64,000 nucleotides of DNA from Dyadobacter frigoris (GTDB taxonomy: Bacteria; Bacteroidota; Bacteroidia; Cytophagales; Spirosomataceae): the NCBI RefSeq assembly GCF_005280585.1, contig NZ_SZVO01000002.1, positions 567,005 to 631,004 of the forward strand. The letters run 5' to 3'. The notes beneath the pieces were generated by a model. It searched no databases. It saw only the letters and a program-made list of their open reading frames with translations, and had not been told where the DNA came from. Positions 25,385 through 33,231 of the stretch are shown here, piece by piece. The translations under genes were made by a program, and so were the position numbers. Each line of letters begins with the position of its first letter. The stretch's first letter is position 1.

Positions 25385-27481
25385 CTAAAACTTCATAATT
25401 GTTTTAGTGTAAACCTTACTTCCTGAAACGACCCGAATGATATACATACCAGGAGTCTCATTTTTAATGTCAATATTCAGCTCCTGCTGGTCTTTGAACT
25501 TCTTATTAAAAAATTCATTTCCATTGAGATTAATCACCCTAACCGTCCCTTCATGAAGGCCGGCTACTTTAACATTGAAGATTCCATTTCCAGGATTTGG
25601 ATAAACGGCATCGTCTGTAAGTGTAATCTCCTTATCAGGGGTCGGAATATTATAGGTAACCACCGGCCGCTCAACGGCACCCTTTCTGGCGGCGTAGTCA
25701 TCCGAACATGCCTCAATATAAGCCCGATATACCGACCCGTTCACCGCCGTAAACCCATCCGTCATCAAAACCTGATCGCCGGCATGATAAACTGCCTCCG
25801 CACCTGTATTTACAGTATTGGTAGCCAAAATGGTTGATGAGGCCTGCTGATGATCGACCGATATGGTATTCACGGAAGAAGCAATATTTCGGTTAACTAC
25901 ACATTCTTCCAAGCCTGTAATAATCACTGAAAAGCGTTGTCCGTTATCAGCCAGTGTGCCCTTGTGATTGACACGAAGCGTATAAACTTGGCCGGCAACT
26001 GGATTTGGAATTTCTATCTTTTCAATATTATCACGGTTATTATCTCCTTGAATCGCCGGGCCGGTAACATTGGAAAGATCCAGTTTCCACGGATAGTATG
26101 TCGTTCCATTCGCGCTGAGTCTCAGATCTAAATCGTTTACCAATTTGGGCGTGGGGTCATTGTCAATTGCCGTAGGGCTCCCGGGTAAATCTGTCCAGCA
26201 AATCGTTGCCACAAGCGGCTCTGAGCCAGAAGCTACGAGTTCTCTTGTATACAATCCTCCGGTTGCCAGCGAATCTTCCGAAATATAGGAAACACCACCA
26301 TTGTTGGTAATTGCGTTGGCAGCTTTTTCCGCATTAATCAATCCCCAGCCAAAGGTAATGTCTGGCCCGGGATATAAACCGGCTTCATCTGCTGTGTGGA
26401 GTGCAAGACCTTTTAATGTGGATGCACGCATGAAATTACTGTTGACGTTGGCATAATGTTGTTGTAGCAACAATAAAGTTCCTGTAACAGATGGAGCAGA
26501 CATAGAGGTTCCACTTAACCCCCCATACCCAGGACCATAAGTTCCTCCAACACCAACTATAGTCGAAAAAACGGTATCCCCCATTGCTACTATATCTGGC
26601 TTGACTCTACCGTCATCTGATGGTCCTCTGCTACTGAATGTAGACGCAATCACAGAGGAAGGTCCCAAGTAATTAAGTACTTTGTGAACTGATCCAACAG
26701 CAAGCCCATTTTTAACCGTTGCGTTAGGATTAATTTTATCTATTGGTCCTCCGCCGTTACCACAGGCCCAGACGGATAAATAAAAGGGGGCCTTGTACAT
26801 AACTTCATCAAAATTACTGGCCCCATAATACATGCTCCCTTCAGACGCTCCGTAAGAATGATTAGATAAAAGCAGTCCGCCGGCTGCCTCATTTGCAACT
26901 TCACCAAGATCTCCACCAACATCATATCCATGAACATTTGATTTATACGCCATGCCGCGAACAATACCGTTTAAAAATTTATCTGATGCAGCTATTGTAC
27001 CCGCAACATGTGTAGGGTGATCATAATAGACTGCAGCTGATCCTAAATTATCCATTTGGATTACTCTGTTTTCATAAGCCTCATGATTAACTCGTAATGC
27101 CCCGACGTCCCATACACCGGCTGTCATACTTTCTCCATGCACGCTTAAACCTAGGCTCCCACCTGAATATAAGGTATTAGCTCTTGACGTGATCCCTGAG
27201 TTCCTGTTCAATGATTCAACATAGATAGGTTGAAAATTGTCTGTCATTCCATAAAATATCATAACAACTCCATCCTTTGACAATTTACGGAGATCCCATC
27301 CCCTCTTCTTAGCAAAAGTTAGTGCTCTATTATAATTTTCTTTATGTCTTGTACTCAACAATTTGAGTTTTAACACATCGCTTTTACCCATAATTTTTTG
27401 ACCTTCCATGAAAGTTTGAGAATAACTACAAGTGGAAAGGAATAACAACGATGTCAGTACATAATATTTTAATATGTTCAT
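25385..27481 (-). CDS. Secreted subtilisin-like serine protease (S8) with T9SS sorting domain
   Basis: The 698-residue protein has a signal peptide (MNILKYYVLTSLLFLSTCSYS), a propeptide-like stretch, and an S8 domain with Asp125 (AGVWDVGALR), His158 (DHPTHVAGTIAAS) and Ser326 (LSGTSMSAPSVTG), plus the oxyanion-side SVWACGNGGG. A P-domain-like beta region follows (about 420-530), with TATICWTDLPGSP and VNDLDLRLS, then a short domain and a sorting domain (VYPNPGNGIFNVKV to GMYIIRVVS). It is predicted to be an extracellular or cell-surface endopeptidase. The family set (D/H/S) is complete. It is downstream of the collar-repeat protein gene by 37 bases, so possibly cotranscribed with it. Confidence 0.93.
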   Translation of the reverse strand: MNILKYYVLTSLLFLSTCSYSQTFMEGQKIMGKSDVLKLKLLSTRHKENYNRALTFAKKRGWDLRKLSKDGVVMIFYGMTDNFQPIYVESLNRNSGITSRANTLYSGGSLGLSVHGESMTAGVWDVGALRVNHEAYENRVIQMDNLGSAAVYYDHPTHVAGTIAASDKFLNGIVRGMAYKSNVHGYDVGGDLGEVANEAAGGLLLSNHSYGASEGSMYYGASNFDEVMYKAPFYLSVWACGNGGGPIDKINPNATVKNGLAVGSVHKVLNYLGPSSVIASTFSSRGPSDDGRVKPDIVAMGDTVFSTIVGVGGTYGPGYGGLSGTSMSAPSVTGTLLLLQQHYANVNSNFMRASTLKGLALHTADEAGLYPGPDITFGWGLINAEKAANAITNNGGVSYISEDSLATGGLYTRELVASGSEPLVATICWTDLPGSPTAIDNDPTPKLVNDLDLRLSANGTTYYPWKLDLSNVTGPAIQGDNNRDNIEKIEIPNPVAGQVYTLRVNHKGTLADNGQRFSVIITGLEECVVNRNIASSVNTISVDHQQASSTILATNTVNTGAEAVYHAGDQVLMTDGFTAVNGSVYRAYIEACSDDYAARKGAVERPVVTYNIPTPDKEITLTDDAVYPNPGNGIFNVKVAGLHEGTVRVINLNGNEFFNKKFKDQQELNIDIKNETPGMYIIRVVSGSKVYTKTIMKF

Positions 27482-27518
27482 ATAAGAATAGCATTAAATA
27501 TAAAACTTACATAGTTCG

Positions 27519-28571
27519 TTACTTCTTGATAACTAATACATTGACTGTCTTTGTAAGTTCCGTTATTTGCCTTCCCTGTTCCTCCAATTGCTTATTTTGC
27601 TTGATTAGGTAAAGAGTTAATTCTTCAATTTTCTCTTGTTGTACCTTTGCAATTTCACCCAAACTCAAGCCCTGCTTCTCAACCTCCTTTGCTGAAGGGA
27701 CATTAGGCAAATGACCATTTCTTAAAATATAATCTTCCAAGTAACTAAGAGACTTAAGACTATAGTTCTCATCAAAAACATAATCAGCCCAACCAGTGCG
27801 CACTCGAACTTCATCACTCAAAATACCCCCTTTCACAAATAATTGGTAAGCATTGATATCCACTCCGCCAATTGTTGCTGGAAATGTCGAAGTTGAAATA
27901 CCTACTTTTCCATTTAGAACTAGCCTACTGGAAGAGAAATCTCCATAAATTAATGGATTTGAAGTTTCTGAATTTGAAATATAGAGTTTGTTGCTACCTA
28001 ATTCATCTTTCCCAGCTCGATTGCCCAAAAATACATTTGAGCTACCACTTATGTTGTTGAATCCACTACCATTCCCAACAAATGTATTATTTTGACCTGT
28101 AGAATTATTGTAACCACTTACATTACCTATGTGTGTATTACCAACACCAGATGTATTACTAAATCCTGCTGCACTTCCAATAAAGGTATTCCATGTTCCA
28201 GTTGTACTAGAATATCCGGCACTAACTCCTAAAAAAACTTGCTGGTTACCCGTAGTATTATTCTTCCCAGCGCTACGACCAATAAATACATTGTAATATC
28301 CCGTTGTGTTAAGGGCTCCACTGTAGGCCCCAAAGAAAGAATTATCAGATGCAGTATTAACCTGTCCGGCGTTGTACCCTAAAAAAGTCCCGTAATTACC
28401 AACCGTCCCCGCCCCAGTCCCATCATAAGTAACCGTACCATTAATAGACTGCGTACCCTCCGTCCGCGCTGACCTCAAAGAATCACTTTGTGCACTGACC
28501 TCGCCTAATAAGGCAGAGGCAGCAAGAAATAAAAACGCATTTCTTTTGAGTTGTAAATAACCGTGTTTCAT
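27519..28571 (-). CDS. Exported collar-repeat (YadA-head-like) tail-fibre-type protein
   Basis: From the ATG at 28571 the protein has 350 residues. A signal peptide (KRNAFLFLAASALLGEVSA) is followed by about eight repeats of 14-24 residues with the core NxFxGxxAGxxNxTG (for example NSFFGAYSGALNTTG, NVFIGRSAGKNNTTG, NTFIGSAAGFSNTSG), as in the left-handed parallel beta-roll of YadA heads. The C-terminus has GHLPNVPSAKEVEKQGLSLG and a coiled coil of about 45 residues, a common ending of Bacteroidota proteins of this kind. It is probably a trimeric surface protein. The open frame extends to 28727 without a signal-peptide-like start, so 28571 is preferred. No sorting domain is present. Confidence 0.8.
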   Translation of the reverse strand: MKHGYLQLKRNAFLFLAASALLGEVSAQSDSLRSARTEGTQSINGTVTYDGTGAGTVGNYGTFLGYNAGQVNTASDNSFFGAYSGALNTTGYYNVFIGRSAGKNNTTGNQQVFLGVSAGYSSTTGTWNTFIGSAAGFSNTSGVGNTHIGNVSGYNNSTGQNNTFVGNGSGFNNISGSSNVFLGNRAGKDELGSNKLYISNSETSNPLIYGDFSSSRLVLNGKVGISTSTFPATIGGVDINAYQLFVKGGILSDEVRVRTGWADYVFDENYSLKSLSYLEDYILRNGHLPNVPSAKEVEKQGLSLGEIAKVQQEKIEELTLYLIKQNKQLEEQGRQITELTKTVNVLVIKK

Positions 28572-29270
28572 TTTATGAATGTAAATAAATAGTATCCCTA
28601 CTCTGTTAAGGCTTTTCGGGGGCCGCCAGATTGCCGGATCACCGGACTGCCGGATCACGGATCTTTTCTTTATACTTGGATATACCAGGAAAATTTGAAA
28701 ATGAGACATTGTTCTTCTGCTGCACATTTCGGGTATGCTGCCAGGCTAACAATATGATTTACGGAACGTCATTCCCAGGTGTAGATATGCAAAAAATTAA
28801 ACACACCTATGCCCGTGAAATAATCACCGGTTAAATCAAAAGAAGAATTTGATAAGTTGAGAATTGACAGGCAAGCTACTATTTCAAAACTTTGTACACA
28901 AGTATTATGACAAATTTGAATAAAATATATTCCGAGTTTATGTCGAATTAAATAGTCAGGATCGGAAGCAGTAATTTGGCTTCGACCATTGTCCTTTTAA
29001 TATCCGAATCAATATAATTACATTTATTTAGTTTGTCAATGGTACAGGAAACATATCCCTACAACATCACTAATCCAATTTCAACCCCCAATACCGAAAC
29101 CATATTAAAATATTTTAATATAAGATAACAATTTAATAATGAGACAAATATAAAAAATGTGTTAGTAACGGAACGTTTTGCATTATTTAATGGTACTATT
29201 TCTACGTAAATTTCGTTTATCCCGAAATGAAATACTTTAAAAATTGTAAATCTTATATATTAGCCAGAGC
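28572..29270. other. Long intergenic region with a short GC-rich direct repeat
   Basis: About 700 bases between the collar-repeat gene (minus) and acpP (plus). A GC-rich patch at 28620-28663 stands out in otherwise AT-rich sequence. Short frames here look accidental. No RNA gene or full consensus promoter was found. Confidence 0.55.
28632..28663. repeat. Short tandem repeat TGCCGGATCAC, period 16
   Basis: TGCCGGATCAC occurs at 28632-28642 and again at 28648-28658, with the related CCGGA and CGGATC units between and after. It is about 60 bases upstream of the collar-repeat protein start. Confidence 0.6.
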
Positions 29271-29504
29271 ATGAAAGAACGTATTATTAAAATCTTGAAT
29301 AACTTCGGCATCGATAAAAGTGCGGTGTCTGACAATGCCAATTTTATGAAAGATCTTGGCTTTGACAGCCTGGATACTGTTGATCTGATGATGCAGCTGG
29401 AACAGGAATTTAATATTGCTATTCCGGATGATGACTATGCCAAGATTGTGACTGTAAAAAGTCTGGTTGAATATCTTGAAGAACGTCAGGCTATTCCTGC
29501 CTGA
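29271..29504 (+). CDS. acpP: Acyl carrier protein
   Basis: A 77-residue acidic helical protein with DLGFDSLDTVDLMMQLEQEF, in which the Ser of DSLD is the 4'-phosphopantetheine attachment site. It carries acyl chains as thioesters in fatty acid (or other acyl) synthesis. The motif, length and charge fit a standard AcpP. In Bacteroidota the main acpP is often beside fabF, but here no other fatty acid gene is near. It may therefore be a second ACP for another pathway; this cannot be settled from the window. Confidence 0.9.
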   Translation: MKERIIKILNNFGIDKSAVSDNANFMKDLGFDSLDTVDLMMQLEQEFNIAIPDDDYAKIVTVKSLVEYLEERQAIPA

Positions 29505-29655
29505 TAAATTATATACATTAATCTGAGTAATCTACAGGACTTAGTCTTTGCGAAATAAGTCTTACAGATTTTACAATTGAATGACTATCTCCTGACAAAA
29601 CCTGACAATAAATATGTTGTTTATTGTCAGGCATGGGATGTAAAATTACCTTGGC

Positions 29656-30309
29656 TTACAACGCTCTTCCCGTCACCCATTTGTTCGAATTTGCTACTTT
29701 TATTGCATCCGCCTTGCTTGAAACTTCAAGTTTCCGGTAAATATTTTTGATGTGACTTCTAATCGTTTCCTTACTTACATACAAATCCAGCGCTATTTTG
29801 GAATAGCTTTTTCCTTCGGCTATACCTTGTAATACTTCTGTCTCTCGTTCGGTCAGCGGGGAGTTCTGTTGTTGCTGGAAAGATTGCACAACCATTCTTG
29901 CAATAGACAAGCTCATAGGCGCTCCGCCGGCCAGCGCCTCGTCTATATTTTGTACAATTTCAGAAATATTGGAATTTTTAACAATATAACCGCCTGCTCC
30001 CGCACAAAGAGAACGAAAGACTTTTTCGCTATCCTCCAAAACTGTGATAATCAAAACGATACAATCCGGATACTGCTTTTTAATTCTGGTTGTACCAGCA
30101 ATTCCATCCATTCCGGGAAGTTCGATATCCATCAAAACAATATCGGGCAAATCCTGATCCAGATGTTCCAGAGCCTCTTCAACATTGCTGTATAAATTCA
30201 TCACTTCGTATTTTTCAATGGTTTCCAGCACTGCCCTGAAACCTTCTCGGATAGAAATATTATCCTCAACAATTATTATCCGTTTTTTCATTATTAACCG
30301 TTCTATCAT
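29656..30309 (-). CDS. NarL/FixJ-family response regulator
   Basis: A 217-residue two-domain regulator. The receiver domain has IIIVEDNISIREGF, the phosphoacceptor Asp61 in DIVLMDIELPGMDG, and the conserved Thr/Lys region LIITVLEDSEKV, GAGGYIVKNS. The C-terminal LuxR-type helix-turn-helix has LTERETEVLQGIAEGKSYSKIALDL and VSKETIRSHIKNIYRKLEV. Its ATG overlaps the kinase stop as TAATG, pointing to translational coupling; a second in-frame ATG (30291) gives MKKRIIIVED and is an equally likely start. It forms a two-component system with the histidine kinase upstream. Targets are unknown. Confidence 0.93.
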   Translation of the reverse strand: MIERLIMKKRIIIVEDNISIREGFRAVLETIEKYEVMNLYSNVEEALEHLDQDLPDIVLMDIELPGMDGIAGTTRIKKQYPDCIVLIITVLEDSEKVFRSLCAGAGGYIVKNSNISEIVQNIDEALAGGAPMSLSIARMVVQSFQQQQNSPLTERETEVLQGIAEGKSYSKIALDLYVSKETIRSHIKNIYRKLEVSSKADAIKVANSNKWVTGRAL

Positions 30310-31541
30310 TACTCTACTGTTGTAAAATGTACGGGAGCCTCTATTTGCAGACGAGTTCCTTGCGAGCTGCCATACACCTTAAATTTGAAATCATTTTCTT
30401 TACTTCGCTTTTTCATGTTATGCAGCCCGTTATGCGGCTGCCCATCTTTGGGCTCTTTCCATGAGCCATCATCCTGCAATGAAATGGAAACATATTCCTG
30501 AAAGACTACCATTTCTAAAAGTACTTCCCCCGCACCTGAATGCCTGGCAACATTTGTCATGGCTTCTTTAAAAATAAAAATAATATGACGGGATGCAAAT
30601 GCCTGTAATTGAGCCAATTCTACGACATCATTAATTGTCGATTTAACAGAAAAAGCAATATCAAACTGGTTATAAAACACTTGTCCAAATGAAGTCAGAT
30701 ATGCAAAAAGCTCGTGGGGATCATCGCTGTTGTTATTGACACTCCACAGAAAATCCCGGCTGGAAGCGTATAACTGATCACTGTTCATTATAATATTATC
30801 AACCACTGAAAGAACAGTGGGCTCGTCCTTTAATTTCAGTTTCAGGATAGCAGCCTGCCGGGTAATGGCCGACAACATATTACCCGTTTCGTCGTGAAAA
30901 TCACTTGCCAGGTTTTGCCTCATTGTTGACAATTGCTGTGTACGGTCCTTCACGGCCCTGTCGAGCAAATCAATACGAATGTGCTGCTGTTCTCTGATCT
31001 GTAAACGTGCAGCATCGTGTTGTTCTTGTACGAACCAGAAGAAAGCCCCAAAAAAAATCGTCAGAACGATGTGGGAGACAACAGCATATAAATTTTCGCC
31101 ATCCGCCTCCGGAACAGAATAAAATATAAAGATTATTGCCAGGATATTTAAAGCGATCATAAAAAGCCCGATTTTCCTGTTAAACCAAAAACCAGTCAGC
31201 AACAAAAGATATAAGGTAGTAACAGCCGGAGAATCAATGGCACCTGTTTCCAGTGTATCGTTAATAATCACCACGTAACTTGTCAGCAATGCAAGAATTA
31301 ACGGAGGCCAGTAAATGCCATAAAATTTGAGACAAAATAAAGTGCATATTCCAAGGCCGGCCAGCGCATAATAACCTATAAGAGGCGGCGGAAAAAAAAA
31401 CAGAGGCAACGGCAAGATAAGCAGCAACGTCGTAGCTACGATGGAACCACTGACAATTGTGCGTACCTGATCATATTCCGGATGCAATTTGTTTCGCAGC
31501 TCGGATGTCAAAAAATAATTAATCAGCTTTTCGGGTATCAT
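30309..31541 (-). CDS. Membrane histidine kinase of the HisKA_3 type
   Basis: A 410-residue membrane protein with about six hydrophobic segments in the first 170 residues, then a coiled coil (about 175-205) and a HisKA_3 dimerisation domain. The phosphorylated His216 is in DFHDETGNMLSA, followed by a GHKL ATPase domain with IFKEAMTNVARHSGAGEVLLE and DDGSW, then GLHNMKKR, although the ATPase motifs are diverged. It would phosphorylate the response regulator that follows it, with which its stop overlaps. The input signal cannot be told; the sensing domain appears to be the membrane bundle itself. Confidence 0.9.
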   Translation of the reverse strand: MIPEKLINYFLTSELRNKLHPEYDQVRTIVSGSIVATTLLLILPLPLFFFPPPLIGYYALAGLGICTLFCLKFYGIYWPPLILALLTSYVVIINDTLETGAIDSPAVTTLYLLLLTGFWFNRKIGLFMIALNILAIIFIFYSVPEADGENLYAVVSHIVLTIFFGAFFWFVQEQHDAARLQIREQQHIRIDLLDRAVKDRTQQLSTMRQNLASDFHDETGNMLSAITRQAAILKLKLKDEPTVLSVVDNIIMNSDQLYASSRDFLWSVNNNSDDPHELFAYLTSFGQVFYNQFDIAFSVKSTINDVVELAQLQAFASRHIIFIFKEAMTNVARHSGAGEVLLEMVVFQEYVSISLQDDGSWKEPKDGQPHNGLHNMKKRSKENDFKFKVYGSSQGTRLQIEAPVHFTTVE

Positions 31542-31992
31542 ACGAATATTGTCGACACTTTAAAATTAAACCGCTTCATATCAATTTGGTGTTTATATAA
31601 TATTAATACTACAAAATCCCCCAAAATGGGTGATTGATTACCTTAAATTATGCTTCTAATTTTGATCTTAATAAGCAAACAAAATAAACTGCTTCGAATA
31701 AATTCTAAATGACATTCCTGTTTAATATATCAACAAAATTATTGATATCGGCCGGGTATTGTTGCCAACAAAGAAATCCTCCTCTATCAGCCTTGCAAAT
31801 AAGGCAAATAAAAATGGCTGGTGGTGTAAAGGCTGCCAGCTTATATAAAACCTGATCGTTAAGAAAAAAAGCAGTTTGACACTATAATTTTTCATCTATT
31901 CACACACTGTAACATTTTGATTTTCATTGGATTTAATAAAATCAAATGGTATAATTGCAAAGATTTCAAATACCCTCCTTACTCAAAAATTC
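31542..31992. other. Intergenic region without a supported gene
   Basis: AT-rich sequence upstream of the kinase gene and before a small frame. I see no gene, RNA or full consensus promoter. Confidence 0.5.
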
Positions 31993-32190
31993 ATGGATCA
32001 ATTTTACAATTTCACTTTTGTGAAACTTTCTAAATATTTAGAAAGTTTTCACCAATCTGTCAGTACTTTAAAAACAAAGTCAGGTTTTAAAGTTCTGCCA
32101 GCTCCCGCTGCTGTTAGTAGTTACACAATTCCTCCAACAAATATTTTATCGTATTCAATACCTGACCAGTTGAAGAACAGATTTGCATAA
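31993..32190 (+). CDS. Possible small protein of unknown function
   Basis: A 65-residue frame starting MDQFYNFTFVKLSKYLESFHQ and ending IPDQLKNRFA. It lies in the same direction as the next gene and 45 bases before it. A TTG at 31927 would extend it by 22 residues. No signal peptide or family is recognised. Much of its first half is inside two stacked palindromes, so the region could equally be a structured RNA or leader. Support is weak. Confidence 0.3.
   Translation: MDQFYNFTFVKLSKYLESFHQSVSTLKTKSGFKVLPAPAAVSSYTIPPTNILSYSIPDQLKNRFA
32010..32048. repeat. Two overlapping palindromes
   Basis: TTTCAC-TTTT-GTGAAA (32010-32025) overlaps a perfect 26-base palindrome, AAACTTTCTAAAT and its reverse complement, at 32023-32048. 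RNA from here could form either hairpin but not both fully. Confidence 0.7.
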
Positions 32191-32235
32191 AGGGCTCTTA
32201 ACAAGTTTCTTAATCATCTTCTAACTCAACAGTCT

Positions 32236-33051
32236 ATGAAATATTTTTACACCAGAAGTAACATTCTTCTTTTACTTTCATGCCTTTTTTATCCGTTTTC
32301 CGGAATTTCACAACATCAGAAATTACCTGTCAGTGATTTTTCTGAAAGGGATTACGAACCCGTTTCCGATAATACAACACTGACAAAAGGCCAAACAAGG
32401 TGTTTTTCGGGCACCGGAATCCTGAATGAGCTAACCATTGACGGAGGTACCTTAGTGATTACCGGAAAAGTAAAAATTAAAAAATTGACAATCCTGAAAG
32501 GTAACATTCTTGTTGCCAAAAAGGGATCTGCCATGTTGCCCTCATTTGAATTCAATGGAAACTCATCTTTAATTAATTATGGATCAGTCACATTTACCGG
32601 AAATGTTTCATTAAATCATAATCGCAATTACATAGCCAACGCAGGTCCGGGTTCGAAAATAAACTGGGGCTCGGCTAAATTTAATTTCGGCGGCAAAAAA
32701 TCCATCTTTATTAACAACGGAACAACAGACATTGGAACATTAATATTGGATTCCAAAAACGGAAAAATACTCCTGGGACCCAACTCTCTCACCAACGTTG
32801 TGAATCTTGTTAATAATTATGGAAACAGAATTTATGTCCCAACAGGCATAGCCAAACTAAGCCAGGCCGGCTTTGCGGAGCTACCTCAATCCTTAACCAA
32901 CAGCCCAAACCTGATTATTTGTCCGGGACCGTCATCAGATATCCGGATCATTTCCGCTTCTGCCGGTGGTTATGGTCATGCCAATGTCATGGAAAAAGGT
33001 TGTACGTCTTTTCCATCAGCTCCCAATACTATGTTAACATCTTACAAGTAA
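32236..33051 (+). CDS. Exported beta-rich protein of unknown function
   Basis: The 271-residue protein has a signal peptide (NILLLLSCLFYPFSGISQ). The mature part is rich in short Gly/Asn/Thr strands: GTLVITGKVKIKKLTILKG, YGSVTFTGNVSLNHN, KSIFINNGTTDIGTLIL, NVVNLVNNYGNRIYV. This suggests a beta-helix or other solenoid. There is no sorting domain. No family is recognised. It is 180 bases upstream of the secreted esterase gene and in the same direction. Confidence 0.75.
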   Translation: MKYFYTRSNILLLLSCLFYPFSGISQHQKLPVSDFSERDYEPVSDNTTLTKGQTRCFSGTGILNELTIDGGTLVITGKVKIKKLTILKGNILVAKKGSAMLPSFEFNGNSSLINYGSVTFTGNVSLNHNRNYIANAGPGSKINWGSAKFNFGGKKSIFINNGTTDIGTLILDSKNGKILLGPNSLTNVVNLVNNYGNRIYVPTGIAKLSQAGFAELPQSLTNSPNLIICPGPSSDIRIISASAGGYGHANVMEKGCTSFPSAPNTMLTSYK

Positions 33052-33231
33052 CTAGTTATTTACAAATTATTAAAAATCAGTTTATTAAGAATCATTATCC
33101 GGCCGTTTAGTAATTTGATGCTTCTGTATTTTTAAATTAGCTAAAAGTATCTTAGTTTTGTCCTAAATTTTAGATTTTTAGAATATTTCAGTTTTACACC
33201 TCTCTTTATCATAACGTCGTAATCCCACACT

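Noticed and set aside
28631..28834. 67-codon frame in the long intergenic region
   Set aside because: It runs through the GC-rich repeat and has no protein-like composition or start signals.
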